Part shown: in pieces, positions 45,301-55,065 of the stretch
How the letters are laid out: every line of letters begins with the position of its first letter
How positions within the stretch are numbered: the stretch's first letter is position 1
Assembly (NCBI RefSeq): GCF_040120695.1
Contig: NZ_JBEEAC010000022.1
Span: 60,783 to 124,782 of the forward strand
Direction of reading: 5' to 3'
DNA from: Plantactinospora sp040120695
GTDB lineage: Bacteria > Actinomycetota > Actinomycetes > Mycobacteriales > Micromonosporaceae
DNA: 64,000 nt
Position numbers and translations under genes: made by a program
The notes under the pieces: model-generated
Told to the model about the DNA's origin: nothing
Database searches by the model: none
What the model saw: the letters and a program-made list of their open reading frames with translations, nothing else

Positions 45301-45615
45301 CTGCGGCTCAGCCTGGCGGCGCACCGCCAGGTCGGCGACCGGTGGCGCACCGCCAGCGTGCTGGAGGCACTCGCCGAGGCGGCCCGGCTGGCCGGCGATG
45401 CGGTCGGCGCCGCCCGGCTGCTCGGTGCGGCGACCGGGATCCGGGACGAGATCGGCGCCCCGGTGCCGTCCTGCGAGCGACCGGACGTCGACGCGACGCG
45501 CCGGGCACTTCGGGCCGAGCTTGGCCAGCGGTACGCCGAGGCGTGCCGCTCCGGTCGCGATGCGGGCCTGGACGGGGTGCTGGCGGCCGCCAGGGTGGCC
45601 CAGTCGGCGGGCTGA
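42301..45615 (+). CDS. Large SARP/AfsR-type regulator with NB-ARC and TPR domains
   Basis: About 1104 residues. The N-terminus (GRVRLLGPVRLVGPDGPVAL) opens an OmpR-like winged helix, then the bacterial transcriptional activator domain (LRARLWELLLVATYLAQGRR). NB-ARC follows with P-loop TLTGTGGAGKTRLAVA, LLVLDNCEHLV, and GLPLAIELAAARTP. A Thr/Pro/Ala linker with four 21-bp DNA repeats separates it from C-terminal TPR-like helices. This is the AfsR/SARP layout, regulators of secondary metabolism. The frame is open to GTG 42016 but the first 95 codons are Arg/Pro-rich and not conserved-looking; GTG 42301 is a best guess with weak ribosome site. Confidence 0.8.
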   Translation: MPGQQASTKRRYTPGRVRLLGPVRLVGPDGPVALPDGAGALLGLLALRPNEPVPDAELLAALAGRDALSRAGDRPLEHAATLLAAALADCGSPNALEIRPGGYLLRMPSGRIDACRFLHLLDRARRRVAGGDLQGAARLFRAALAVWPEPLVPDRSAGRRVEAGAEVCDTYRFCPSGWAAVELGRLRQARIDAFEDRWECDLRLAVAAHAAAGGPVADRAVVAAGATAARIAGTAVGELTPAVAAHPLRARLWELLLVATYLAQGRRAAAATHQRAREVFQDQLGVEPAGRVGVLAAAVRTGELPEDWATGPRPAPTTEVAGGPGTSRPRPAARLPVPLTALLGRDELLEAVAERLDRHRLVTLTGTGGAGKTRLAVAAAKARTDRPVWFVDLTAVESPVRVPQAVAAALGVPDPGRDTVEALAADLGPVRALLVLDNCEHLVTGCAELVDRLLSRCPGLRVLATSRVALRLPAESLVRVPALAVPEVGTGHSLAALAAHPATRLFLERAREFSGRPVPEASADAVVRLCADLDGLPLAIELAAARTPMLTVHEIIARLRTDVRLLRSPDPRPPDRHRSVAAAVESSLALLDDDTRRLFDRLSVCAGGFDTEAARSIGGPHAPASLASLVEASLIEPLPAAATTTPAVPTTTPAVPTTTPAIPTTTSAVPTAGPAAPTAAPVEGAGQPGAGGGDQARYRMLEPVRRHALARLVRSGAEVAARQALAAYCLDLAERADARLRGTTRDWWLARLRADEPNLRSAMTWLAEAGAGGPARGDLRLAAALAMYCRLEGNYREGHDWLSTALSRHPDAPAALRSRAGIGAAMLAMLACDYPAAIRHAELARAACRTTRNRRAEARVEQILGSVAREQARYAESARHLATAGAIFGDCDDEWGEAQITELRGFTAWLSGDLDRADSRLWASLRRHERLGDALAAASALMSLGAVALYRGDIDRASSLLDVALRRYSAVGFPEGVGWAHNLRGLVELRAGCIRRAAHHLRLSLAAHRQVGDRWRTASVLEALAEAARLAGDAVGAARLLGAATGIRDEIGAPVPSCERPDVDATRRALRAELGQRYAEACRSGRDAGLDGVLAAARVAQSAG
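44227..44310 (+). repeat. 21-bp tandem repeat, four units, in the SARP gene
   Basis: Units ACCACGACGCCAGCCGTCCC(G) start at 44227, 44248, 44269 and 44290 and encode TTPAVPT repeats. They form a flexible Thr/Pro linker between the NB-ARC and TPR parts. Confidence 0.85.
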
Positions 45616-45729
45616 CCGTCGGCGTCGCAGCCGACCACCGGAGAGCCGCACGGCACCGACGACATGTCCGATGAGGACCGAGTTGGTGGAGTTGCTTCCT
45701 CAGGTTCTGAGCATAATCATCAACCTCTG

Positions 45730-45757
45730 TTGACTGCCGTCGACCCCGCAGTACACC
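45730..45757 (+). promoter_or_regulatory. Possible promoter for the LamG protein gene
   Basis: TTGACT (45730-45735) and TACACC (45752-45757) are separated by 16 bp, 35 bp before GTG 45792, in the most AT-rich part of the gap. The -10 is only a partial match. Confidence 0.3.
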
Positions 45758-45791
45758 CTTGCTCCAGTCATTGCACGGGGGAAGGTGCATA

Positions 45792-48635
45792 GTGGACACT
45801 GCTCTGTTTTGGCGTGCCCAAAATCAGCAACGGGGACCGGTCGGGTTTCTCGCGCTACTGGTCACGCTCGCGTCGGCGACCGTCAGCATCGGTGCACCCG
45901 CGGCCAGCGCCGCCACCGATACGGCGCCGGACTGTTCCGTTACCGAAGCCGCCGACGAAGCGTCGGCGGCCAGTCTGGCCGCGGCGTGCGGCGATCCGGT
46001 CGAGGTGCTGAGCAGACGGACCGAGTCTGCGCGGGTGCTCGTCGACTCCGCCGGTGTCCGCACGCTGGTCGCCTCGGCCACCCCGCAACGGGTCCGGCGC
46101 GGCGACGGTACCTGGTCGGCGATCGACCCGACCCTGCGGCGGGTCGGCGGCGGCGTCGTCCCGGCGGCGACCCTCGCCGACGTGTCGTTCTCGGCCGGCG
46201 GCTCCGGGCCCATGGTGACCTGGCGCTCCGGTGCCGCGACCTTCACGCTCGGCGCACCGTCCGGCGGGCTGCCCGCACCGCGGCTGGCCGGCGCCACGGC
46301 CGTGTACGAGTCGGTGCTGCCCGGAGTCAACCTGCACGTCACGGCGACCGCGGAGGGGTTCACCCACGCGGTCGAGGTGCTGACCCCGGCCGCTGCGGCG
46401 AATCCGGCGGTCCGGCGCCTGCGCTACCCGACCGGCGGCAACGTCCGGGTCGACCGGCTCGCCGACGGGGGCATCCGGCTGGTGGACGCAGCCGGTGCGA
46501 CGCTGGGCGTGACCCGCGCCGCCTCGATGTGGGACTCGACGCGAGAGTCGGAGCGGGCCGGCGAGGTGCTGCCCGGTGTCGCGCCGGCCGCGCCGGCCGA
46601 GCCGGCCTCCGCCGCCGAACCCGGTGTCGCCTCCCGGCAGGCCGAGGTCGCGGTGGACGTCGTCGACGGTGGCCTGGTCGTGCGGGGCGACGAGCGGATG
46701 CTCGCGGACCCGGCGGTCACCTGGCCGGTCTTCATCGACCCACCCTTCAACGGGCTGCGGTCGAAGTGGGCATACGCCAACAACGCCAACAAGAACTGGG
46801 ACGTCGGCAATCGCGCCTGGGTGGGTCGCAACCCGTACGACGGGGTGCTGTACCGCTCGTTCTTCGACTTCGACACCTCGGCGATACGGGGCACCCAGGT
46901 GCTCTCGGCAAAGGTGACGATGAAGCTCGACCACTCGTACTCGTGCGACAACGACTGGGTGCACCTCTATCGCACGGCCACCGCCGGGATCACCTCCGCC
47001 AGCGGCGGCCGGATGGCCTGGGCGACCCGTCCGCTCCCGTCGTCGACCTGGCTCGACTCCTGGGAGGGGCACGCGAACGAGGCCGGCGGCTGCGGCCAGA
47101 CCCAGCCGGACGCCGACGCGGTGTTCGAGAGGGCCGAGTTGACCGCCGACGTGCAGGCCCAGGCGACGGCGAACGCGACCACCTACACCGTCGGGCTCTG
47201 CGCCTGCAACCCGGCGGGCGAGTACGAGTCGTCGCAGGGTCGGTGGAAGAAGTTCTTCACCGACCGGACCTACCTGATCGCGACCTACGACAAGTCGCCG
47301 AACGTGCCGACCGTGACGCCGTTCTCGACGACCACCGACTGCTACCGGGCCTGCGTCTCACCGGCCCGGGTGCGGACCGCGACTCCGACGCTGGGCGTGG
47401 GCGTGTCGGACCCGTACAACGGAAACCTGCGGACGACGTTCGAGGTCCGGACCGCGGCCTCGGAGACGGCATCGCTGGTCGCCGGCAACGCGGCCGCACC
47501 GGTCACCACCTCTGCTCCGGGACCGGCGACCTGGCGGGTGCCCTCGGGCGTGCTGACCAACGGCACCAGCTACTACTGGCGGGCCTGGTCGGTCGACGAG
47601 AACAACCTGACCGGGCAGCCGACCGGCTGGCAGACGCTGACGGTGGACACCGCGGCACCGGCCGCGCCGACGGTCTCCTCGGGGCAGTATCCCGAGCAGC
47701 GCTGGGGTGCGGTGCTGGGCACCGCGGGCACGTTCCAGCTCGGTGGGGCGTCGGACGTCGCGGAGTTCGCCTGGCGGATCGACTCGGGGCCGACCACGAC
47801 CGTCGCGGCGACCGCGGGTACCACCACCACGGCCACCGCCTCGGCGACGCCCGGCACGGACATGGTCCACACGCTGGCGGTCACCGCCAGGGATACCGCC
47901 GGCAACACCAGCCCGACCCGGTCCTACCAGTTCTGGGTCTCGCCGGTGCCGAACAAGTACGCGCACTGGAGCATGGACGAGGTCTCCGGGGTGACGGCGG
48001 CGGACACCGGCGGCGGTGGCAGTGCCCGTTCGCCGATGACCGCCTCCGGCGGGGTCAGCTTCGGCCCCGGCTACCTGGGCAACGCGGCCTCGTTCACCGG
48101 CGGCGGCAGCCAGCTCGCGGCCGCCGGCCCGGTGCTGGACACCACCCGCAGCTTCACCGTGATGGCCTGGGTCCGGGCATCCGACCTCACCACCAGCCAG
48201 GTGGCCACGGTGCTGAGCCAGGACGGCACGACCGCCGGCCGATTCACCCTGGGCTACCGGCGCAGCGCCAACGGTGGCGCGGGTGGCTGGTGCTTCGCCA
48301 TGCGGACGACCGAGGCCGGCACGCCGACCACCGCCTGCACCAACGGCTCCAGTTGGGGCCTGCCGTCCACCGGCACCTGGATGCACCTCGCCGGGGTGTA
48401 CGACACCAGCACCGGCACCATCCGGGCATACGTGATGGGCGATCCGCTCAGCTGCGGCGGTGAGGTCGCCGAGACCGCGTTCACCGGTTCGTGGGCGGCC
48501 ACCGGTTCCTTCGTGATCGGCCGATCCCGCAATCCGGATGCCACCACCGACCACTGGCGGGGCGCTGTCGACGACGTCTACGCCTTCCAACGGGTGCTCT
48601 CGGCCGCCGAGATCTGCCAGCGCGCCGTCGAGTGA
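45792..48635 (+). CDS. Secreted LamG-domain protein with DNRLRE-like domain
   Basis: A 947-residue secreted protein. A signal peptide is visible: basic n-region, hydrophobic FLALLVTLASATVSIGAPAA, cleavage near SAATD. The middle holds a beta-rich cell-wall type region including RSFFDFDTSAIRGTQVLSAK (DNRLRE-like), then FN3-like strands (TSYYWRAWSVDENNLTGQPT). The C-terminal ~210 residues form a LamG/concanavalin-like domain (HWSMDEVSG, LDTTRSFTVMAWVR, TWMHLAGVYD). GTG 45792 has GGGGAAGG upstream. It precedes the RHS gene in the same direction, as LamG-RHS pairs often do in actinomycetes, and may be a surface adhesin working with it. Confidence 0.82.
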   Translation: MDTALFWRAQNQQRGPVGFLALLVTLASATVSIGAPAASAATDTAPDCSVTEAADEASAASLAAACGDPVEVLSRRTESARVLVDSAGVRTLVASATPQRVRRGDGTWSAIDPTLRRVGGGVVPAATLADVSFSAGGSGPMVTWRSGAATFTLGAPSGGLPAPRLAGATAVYESVLPGVNLHVTATAEGFTHAVEVLTPAAAANPAVRRLRYPTGGNVRVDRLADGGIRLVDAAGATLGVTRAASMWDSTRESERAGEVLPGVAPAAPAEPASAAEPGVASRQAEVAVDVVDGGLVVRGDERMLADPAVTWPVFIDPPFNGLRSKWAYANNANKNWDVGNRAWVGRNPYDGVLYRSFFDFDTSAIRGTQVLSAKVTMKLDHSYSCDNDWVHLYRTATAGITSASGGRMAWATRPLPSSTWLDSWEGHANEAGGCGQTQPDADAVFERAELTADVQAQATANATTYTVGLCACNPAGEYESSQGRWKKFFTDRTYLIATYDKSPNVPTVTPFSTTTDCYRACVSPARVRTATPTLGVGVSDPYNGNLRTTFEVRTAASETASLVAGNAAAPVTTSAPGPATWRVPSGVLTNGTSYYWRAWSVDENNLTGQPTGWQTLTVDTAAPAAPTVSSGQYPEQRWGAVLGTAGTFQLGGASDVAEFAWRIDSGPTTTVAATAGTTTTATASATPGTDMVHTLAVTARDTAGNTSPTRSYQFWVSPVPNKYAHWSMDEVSGVTAADTGGGGSARSPMTASGGVSFGPGYLGNAASFTGGGSQLAAAGPVLDTTRSFTVMAWVRASDLTTSQVATVLSQDGTTAGRFTLGYRRSANGGAGGWCFAMRTTEAGTPTTACTNGSSWGLPSTGTWMHLAGVYDTSTGTIRAYVMGDPLSCGGEVAETAFTGSWAATGSFVIGRSRNPDATTDHWRGAVDDVYAFQRVLSAAEICQRAVE

Positions 48636-48637
48636 CC

Positions 48638-48687
48638 CGACCGATTCCGGTCTTTCGCTGACCGACCGGTTCCGGTCTTTCGCTGAC
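48638..48687 (+). repeat. 25-bp tandem duplication between LamG and RHS genes
   Basis: CGACCGATTCCGGTCTTTCG(CTGAC) at 48638-48662 is repeated with one change at 48663-48687, directly after the LamG stop. The rest of the 208-bp gap shows no gene. Confidence 0.75.
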
Positions 48688-48843
48688 CGCCCGGTGGCAC
48701 CCGGACCGCCCGGTCCGGGTGCCCCGGGAGGCTCCGCCCATCCACCGCAGCCCGAACCCCAGGCATCCCGCCGACGGGTTTCGTGGCTTCCTTCCACAGC
48801 TCCGGTCGCTGCCGATCGTCCGTTCGAACGGGGGAACAGTTCG

Positions 48844-51800
48844 ATGAAGCCAGACGCCACGGGTAGTCCATCCTCCACACCGCAGAGAAGAGCGGCCCGA
48901 CGCCGGCCGGTCCGCGTCCCCTGGCGACCGGTCCGACGCGGTGTCGCCGCGACCCTCGCGGCGGTACTCGCGGTGACGCTGCTGGGGCAGCCGCCGGCCG
49001 GCGCCGTCGACCAGGGCTGGAAGCCGCCGGTGCCCCGGGACGTCCCCGGGGTCGAGGTGACCGAGCACCGACCGGCGGCGCCGCGGCCGGCCTGGTCGGC
49101 CGAGTCCCGGGCGGTACGCGGTGCCCGGCCGGTGACCTGGCCGCAGCCGGGCACCGCGACGGCCTTCCCGGCGTCCGCCGACCGGCGGCGGGCCGGATCC
49201 CTGCCGGTGACCGTCACCCGGGCGCCGGCCGACGTCGACCGGGCTCCGAGGGCGGCCACCGCCGGGGCCGGCGCGGTGGCGGTGACCGTCTTCGACCGGG
49301 CGGTGACCAACCGGGCCAACGTCTCCGGCCTGCTGCTGAGCCTGGCCCCGGCCGACGCCGCCGGCACCGGCCCGCTGTCGGTGGGCGTCGACTACGCCGG
49401 CTTCGCCGACGCGTACGGCGGGGACTGGGGGTCCCGGCTGCGGCTGGTCCGCCGCCCGGCGTGTGTCACCACAACCCCCGAGCTGCCCCGCTGCCAGGGC
49501 GGCACCGTCTTGCCGACGACGAACCAGGCCACCGCCCGTCGTCTCTCCGCCGAGCTGCGCCTGGCGGCGGACGGGCCGACGGTGCTGGCCGTCGAGCCCG
49601 GACCCTCCGGCGACAACGGCGACTACACCGCCTCCGATCTCTCCGCCGCCGGCACCTGGGAGGTTTCCACCCAGACCGGTGCCTTCACCTGGTCGTACGA
49701 GCTGGGGATGCCGCCCGCCCCGGAGGGTCCGGAGCCGAGCGTGTCGTTGGAGTACTCCTCCAGCTCCCTCGACGGCCGGACCGGCAACTCCAACAACCAG
49801 GGTGGCTGGGTCGGCGACGGCTGGGACTCCTGGCCCGGCTTCATCGAGCGCCGCTACGCCTCCTGCGCCGACGACAATCCGGGGCACAAGACCGGGGACC
49901 AGTGCTGGTTCTCGGACAACGCGACGCTGTCGATGAATGGCCGATCGGGTGAGCTGATCCGCAGCGGCAACGTGTGGCGGCTCAAGGACGACGACGGCAC
50001 GAGGATCGAGCGGCTCTCCGAGGCGGCCCGGGCCAACGGCGACAACGACAACGAGTTCTGGAAGGTCACCACCACCGACGGGATGCAGTACTTCTTCGGC
50101 TACCACCGCCTGCCGAACTGGACCGCCGACAAGCCGGTGACGAACTCGACCTGGACGGCGCCGGTCTACGGCAACAACGCCAACGAGCCCTGCAACAAGT
50201 CCACCTTCGCCGCCTCCCGCTGCGACCAGGCGTGGCGGTGGAACCTGGACTACGTCGTCGATCCGAACCAGAACACGCTGGCCTACTACTACGGCAAGGA
50301 GACCGGGGCGTACGGCCGGGACAACACGCCCAGCCAGCGGACGACGTACGACCGTGGCGGCTGGCTGGACCGGATCGAGTACGGCACCCGCTACGGCACC
50401 GAGTACTCGGCCGCCGCCCCGCTGCGGGTTCTCTTCAGCACCGCCGAGCGCTGCCTGGCGGGCTGCTGGACCGGCACCCCGTGGCAGTCCGACCCGGTCC
50501 GGTCGGCCTGGCCCGACACCCCGTGGGACCAGTACTGCAAGGCGTCCCCGTGCAACGAGCAGACCGTGGCGACCTTCTGGTCGTCCCGGCGGCTGACGAA
50601 GGTGACCGCCCAGCTGCGCAACGGGACGTCGACCTATCGCGACGTCGAGTCGTGGACGCTGCGCCAGGAGTTCGTCAACGCCGGCACCGGCGAGAGCACC
50701 CCGATGTGGCTGCGCGGACTGCTGCGCAAGGGGCACGTCACCACCGCCGGTGGCGCGGAGGCGCAGGACCCGGAGATCACCTTCGATCCGGGGGCGGAGC
50801 CGCTGCCGAACCGGGTCGACGCCCTGGACGACCAGCGGACCGAGCTGAACCGCTGGCGGATCAAGGCCATCCGGACCGAGAGCGGCGGCGACATCCTGGT
50901 CAGCTACGCCGGTGGAGACTGCACCCGGAGCAAGGCGCCGAAGCCGGAGTCGAACACGACGCGCTGCATGCCGTCGTACTACGCCTGGCCGGGCAGCGGG
51001 GATCCCACCCTGGACTGGTTCCACAAGTACGTGGTGACCCGGGTCGACCTCGACGACATCGTCACCGACCAGCCCACCCAGTCGATCTTCTACGACTATC
51101 TGGACACCCCGGCCTGGGCCTACAACACCGACGAGCTGACCAAGGACAAGTACCGCACCTGGGGCGACTGGCGGGGCTACGGCCGGGTCCAGGTCCGCAA
51201 GGGCGACCCGACCAGCGGGGTGCGAACCGCGACCGAGTACCGCTACCTGCGCGGCATGCACGGTGACAAGCAGCCCTCCGGCACCCGTAACGTGCAGGTG
51301 CCGGACACCTGGGGCGGCTCGATCACCGACCACGAGGCGTTGCGGGGCTTCCTCCGCCAGGAGATCACCTTCGACGGCGCCGGCGGCGCCGAGGTCTCCA
51401 GCAAGCTCTTCGAGCCGTGGCGGGTCGGCCCGACGGCCACCCGGACCCGGCAGTCCCTGGTCACCAACGCCTGGAAGGTGGAGACGGCGACGACGCGGAC
51501 CCGGACCGCGCTGGCCGACGGCCGGTTCCGGACCGCGAAGAGCACCAGCACCTTCAACAACGACGGTCTGGTGACCGCCGTCGACGACTTCGGCGACGAG
51601 AACGTCACCGGGGACGAGACCTGCGTGCGGAACCGGTATGCCCGCAACGAGACCAGCTGGATGATCGACCGGATCAGCCAGACCGAGACGCTCACCGGCA
51701 CCTGCGCCGCGGCGGCCGACCCACCGGCACCGTCGACGGTGTTGAAGCGGAACCGGACCTTCTACGACGTCTACCGGGACGAGTCCTCGTTCGGCGCGGC

Positions 51801-54800
51801 GCCGACCAAGGGCAACGCCGTCCGGACGGAGGACCTGGAACGCTTCGCCGGCAGCACCCCGGTCTACGTCCGCACCGAGACCCGTAGCTACGACGAGAAC
51901 AGCGGCCGGCTGACCAGTCAGACCGACGCCCGGGGCTACACCACCCGGTTCGAGATCGTCACCGCGCATGGTGGACTGGTGACCCGGCGCAAGGAGATCA
52001 ATCCGCTGGGCCACACCGTCACCACCACTGTGGAACCCGCCTGGGACCTGCCGGTGCGGACGGTCGACGCCAACGACCGGATCACCGACCAGCGCTACGA
52101 CGGGCTGGGCCGGCAGATCGGCGTGTGGCTGCCGGGCCGCGACTCGGCCACGCAGAGTCCGAGTGTGCGGATCGGCTACCAGATCCGCAACGCGGGTGGC
52201 CCGAGCGCGGTCACCACCGAGACGCTGCTGGTCACCGGCAGTTCGTACCGGACGAGTATCGAGCTGTTCGACGGCTTCCTCCGGGACCGGCAGACCCAGA
52301 CCCGGGCCACCGGCGGCGGCCGGCTGCTCACCGACACCTTCCACAACGCCCGGGGCGAGGTCGACTGGGTCTCGCAGCCCTACTACGACACCGGCAACGG
52401 GGCACCGTCGACGACGTTGGGCCGGCCGGCCGGACAGATTCCGGCGGTGACCCAGACGCTCTACGATGGCGCCGGCCGGCAGATCGTCGAGATCCTCAAG
52501 GCCGCCGGGGCGGAGAAGTGGCGCACCACCACCGACTACGCCGGTGACCGGGTGCACACCGTGCCGCCGGACGGCGGTACCGCGACCACCGAGCTCAAGG
52601 ACGTGCAGGACCGGACCACCGAGCTTCGGCAGTACCGGTCCCGCGCCGACGTCGGCTCCACCGACCCGGCCCGGTTCGAGGCGACGAAGTACACGTACAC
52701 CCCGCTCGGGCAGCAGGAGACGGTCCGGGACCCGGCCGGAAACCTCTGGTCCTACCGGTACGACCTGCGTGGCCGCGAGATCGTTTCGGTGGACCCGGAC
52801 CGGGGCGAGAGCATCGCGACGTTCGACGCCAGCGGCAACCAGGCGTCGAGCACGGTGCGGCTCGGCAGCGGTACCGCCACCATCGCCTACACCTACGACG
52901 AGCTGAACCGGCGGACCAGCGCCCGGGACGACAGCGCGACGGGCGCGTTGCGGGCCGCCTGGGTCTACGACACCCTCCCGTACGGGAAGGGGGCACTCAC
53001 CTCGGCGACCAGGTATGTCGACGGGGCGGCCTGGATCACCCGTACCGACGAGTTCGACAACCTCGGCCGGCCGCTGGCGACGTCGGTGGTGGTGCCGGCC
53101 AGCCAGCCGCAGCTCTGCGCGTCGGCGGCACCGGACCCCTGCGTCTACACCACCAGGACCAGCTACCGGGCCAACGGGAAGGTGCACCAGACCACCCTGC
53201 CGCAGGCGGCGGACCTGCCGTCCGAGCGGCTCACCAGCGGCTACACCGACGTCGACGGTGAGGGGACCCTGCTGTCGCCGCAACAGATCTACGTCAACAA
53301 GGTCACCCACGACAAGCTCGGGCAGACCATCTCGCGCGAGTTCGGCGCCTACGAGTCGCGGCTGACCGTCACGGCGCAGATCGAGGAGGCGACCGGCCGG
53401 CTCACGGAGGCCAGCGCGATCCCGGTGGGCGGCGACCCGATCGCGAAGTGGTCCTACAGCTACCAGGACAGCGGCAACCTGAAGCGGATCGTCGAGGGCG
53501 TCGACGCGGCGAGCCAGGACGTCCAGTGCTTCGGCTACGACCACCTGCGCCGGCTCGACTCGGCCTGGACGCCGCGCAGCGGTGACTGTGGTCCGGCGCC
53601 GACCGTGGCCGGATTGGGCGGCCTGGCGCCGTACTGGCGGTCGTGGAGCTTCGACGCCAGCGGTAACCGGCGGACCGAGACCCGGCACGGCAGCACGAAC
53701 ACCACGTTCACGTACACCCATCCGGCGCCCGGCGCGGCCCGGCCGCACGCGGTGACCCGGGTGACCGCGACCGGCGGGTCGACGGAGGTGCGCGACTACA
53801 CCTACGACACCGGCGGCAACACATCCACCCGGCCCGGAGTGGCCGGTGGCACCGCCGAGCTGACCTGGGACCGGGAGGGTCGCCTGCAACGGGTGGTCGA
53901 CGGCGGGGCCACGACCAGCTACCGCTACGACTCCGAGGGCAACCGGCTGACCCGCTCCGACTCCTCCGGCGACACCCTCTATCTGCCGGGTGGCCTGGAG
54001 GTGCGGGTCGACCGCTCGACCGGGGTGCGGACCGCGACCCGCTACTACACCCACGACGGGGAGACCATCGCGGTGCGCTCCGGTGGCAAACTCTCCTGGA
54101 TCGTCTCGGACCACCACGGCACCGCCGAGCTCACCGTGGACGCGACCACCCTGGCGGTGGCCCGGCGGCGCACCCTGCCCTACGGCGAGTTGCGGGGCGG
54201 TGCCAGCGGGGTCTGGGCACCCGGGTTGGACAAGGGATTCGTCGGGGGCACGGTCGACCCGACCGGGACCACCCATCTCGGCGCCCGCGAGTACGATCCG
54301 TTCCTCGGCCGGTTCATCTCCAGCGATCCGTTGCTGGAGACCGGGAATCCGGTGCAGATGCAGGGCTACGCGTACGCGAACCACAGCCCGACGACCGAGT
54401 CCGACCCGACCGGCCAGATCGTGCTCGGTGACAACGAGGGAAAGCTGAAGGCCTACAAGCCGGTGGGCAGCAAGAAGTACAAGATCGTCGACAGCCGGCC
54501 GAAGCCGAAGCCGAAGAAGAAGGACAGCTGCAAGTCCCTCTGCAAGGCCAACAACAAGATCAAGCCCTACAAGGCAGCCTGGAACAAGTTCTTCACCGCC
54601 CCGGTCTCGGCCGCCTGGAAACGGTACGTCTCCGACCCCGTTGCCGCCGCCAGGCAGGGCATCACGAACTGGTTGAAGCAGAAGTGGGCGAAGTCGGCCC
54701 AGCGGCAGTCGGCCATAATCGGGAACTTCATGTCGTACGCGGCGCGGATGACCGGAGGCCAGTGTGAGGTCCGTTTCGGCCTCCACGTGTGCCAGCAAGG

Positions 54801-55065
54801 ATGGTTGCCGATGAAGGCCCGGGGCGGCACGACATACGGCACCACGTTCATCACCGACAAGCATCCGAAGTCGGTGGGCCCGTCCCTCGCCCAGCACGAG
54901 AAGGTGCACCGGGACAAGCAGTGGGGAACCTACGGTGCGGCGTTCGGCCCGATCTATCTGTTCCACGAGTGGAATGACCGATACAAGTGGGGACAACCCT
55001 GCAACAGGTGGGAGGCCCAGGCCGAGGCTCTGTCCAAGGGTGGGGGTGGATATCCAGGATGCTGA
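48844..55065 (+). CDS. RHS/YD-repeat polymorphic toxin with predicted metallopeptidase tip
   Basis: A 2073-residue secreted protein. The N-terminus has a signal/anchor segment (GVAATLAAVLAVTLLGQPPA). A long beta-rich shell with YD repeats follows (YTYDELNRRTSA, YDGLGRQIGV, YRYDSEGNRLTRSDS), ending in the RHS core mark REYDPFLGRFISSDPLL and DPTG near residue 1855. The last ~215 residues are a variable tip: a Lys/Pro linker (KPKPKKKDSCKSL) and a domain with AQHEKVHRDKQW, an HExxH zinc motif (H2018, E2019, H2022), and a downstream NRWEAQAE giving E2057 as possible third ligand. In the family the tip is the toxin. The stop overlaps the next gene by 7 bp. Start ATG 48844 has GGGGGAA upstream. Confidence 0.85.
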   Translation: MKPDATGSPSSTPQRRAARRRPVRVPWRPVRRGVAATLAAVLAVTLLGQPPAGAVDQGWKPPVPRDVPGVEVTEHRPAAPRPAWSAESRAVRGARPVTWPQPGTATAFPASADRRRAGSLPVTVTRAPADVDRAPRAATAGAGAVAVTVFDRAVTNRANVSGLLLSLAPADAAGTGPLSVGVDYAGFADAYGGDWGSRLRLVRRPACVTTTPELPRCQGGTVLPTTNQATARRLSAELRLAADGPTVLAVEPGPSGDNGDYTASDLSAAGTWEVSTQTGAFTWSYELGMPPAPEGPEPSVSLEYSSSSLDGRTGNSNNQGGWVGDGWDSWPGFIERRYASCADDNPGHKTGDQCWFSDNATLSMNGRSGELIRSGNVWRLKDDDGTRIERLSEAARANGDNDNEFWKVTTTDGMQYFFGYHRLPNWTADKPVTNSTWTAPVYGNNANEPCNKSTFAASRCDQAWRWNLDYVVDPNQNTLAYYYGKETGAYGRDNTPSQRTTYDRGGWLDRIEYGTRYGTEYSAAAPLRVLFSTAERCLAGCWTGTPWQSDPVRSAWPDTPWDQYCKASPCNEQTVATFWSSRRLTKVTAQLRNGTSTYRDVESWTLRQEFVNAGTGESTPMWLRGLLRKGHVTTAGGAEAQDPEITFDPGAEPLPNRVDALDDQRTELNRWRIKAIRTESGGDILVSYAGGDCTRSKAPKPESNTTRCMPSYYAWPGSGDPTLDWFHKYVVTRVDLDDIVTDQPTQSIFYDYLDTPAWAYNTDELTKDKYRTWGDWRGYGRVQVRKGDPTSGVRTATEYRYLRGMHGDKQPSGTRNVQVPDTWGGSITDHEALRGFLRQEITFDGAGGAEVSSKLFEPWRVGPTATRTRQSLVTNAWKVETATTRTRTALADGRFRTAKSTSTFNNDGLVTAVDDFGDENVTGDETCVRNRYARNETSWMIDRISQTETLTGTCAAAADPPAPSTVLKRNRTFYDVYRDESSFGAAPTKGNAVRTEDLERFAGSTPVYVRTETRSYDENSGRLTSQTDARGYTTRFEIVTAHGGLVTRRKEINPLGHTVTTTVEPAWDLPVRTVDANDRITDQRYDGLGRQIGVWLPGRDSATQSPSVRIGYQIRNAGGPSAVTTETLLVTGSSYRTSIELFDGFLRDRQTQTRATGGGRLLTDTFHNARGEVDWVSQPYYDTGNGAPSTTLGRPAGQIPAVTQTLYDGAGRQIVEILKAAGAEKWRTTTDYAGDRVHTVPPDGGTATTELKDVQDRTTELRQYRSRADVGSTDPARFEATKYTYTPLGQQETVRDPAGNLWSYRYDLRGREIVSVDPDRGESIATFDASGNQASSTVRLGSGTATIAYTYDELNRRTSARDDSATGALRAAWVYDTLPYGKGALTSATRYVDGAAWITRTDEFDNLGRPLATSVVVPASQPQLCASAAPDPCVYTTRTSYRANGKVHQTTLPQAADLPSERLTSGYTDVDGEGTLLSPQQIYVNKVTHDKLGQTISREFGAYESRLTVTAQIEEATGRLTEASAIPVGGDPIAKWSYSYQDSGNLKRIVEGVDAASQDVQCFGYDHLRRLDSAWTPRSGDCGPAPTVAGLGGLAPYWRSWSFDASGNRRTETRHGSTNTTFTYTHPAPGAARPHAVTRVTATGGSTEVRDYTYDTGGNTSTRPGVAGGTAELTWDREGRLQRVVDGGATTSYRYDSEGNRLTRSDSSGDTLYLPGGLEVRVDRSTGVRTATRYYTHDGETIAVRSGGKLSWIVSDHHGTAELTVDATTLAVARRRTLPYGELRGGASGVWAPGLDKGFVGGTVDPTGTTHLGAREYDPFLGRFISSDPLLETGNPVQMQGYAYANHSPTTESDPTGQIVLGDNEGKLKAYKPVGSKKYKIVDSRPKPKPKKKDSCKSLCKANNKIKPYKAAWNKFFTAPVSAAWKRYVSDPVAAARQGITNWLKQKWAKSAQRQSAIIGNFMSYAARMTGGQCEVRFGLHVCQQGWLPMKARGGTTYGTTFITDKHPKSVGPSLAQHEKVHRDKQWGTYGAAFGPIYLFHEWNDRYKWGQPCNRWEAQAEALSKGGGGYPGC

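Noticed and set aside
45664..45792. Short ORF starting MSDEDRVGGVASSG before the LamG gene
   Set aside because: No ribosome site, no family, and it overlaps the probable promoter; the region is AT-rich like a regulatory gap.
48481..54996. 2171-codon open frame antisense to the RHS gene
   Set aside because: It is a shadow of the high-GC codon bias; the product is Arg/Gly/Val-rich without motifs, while the plus strand shows YD repeats throughout.
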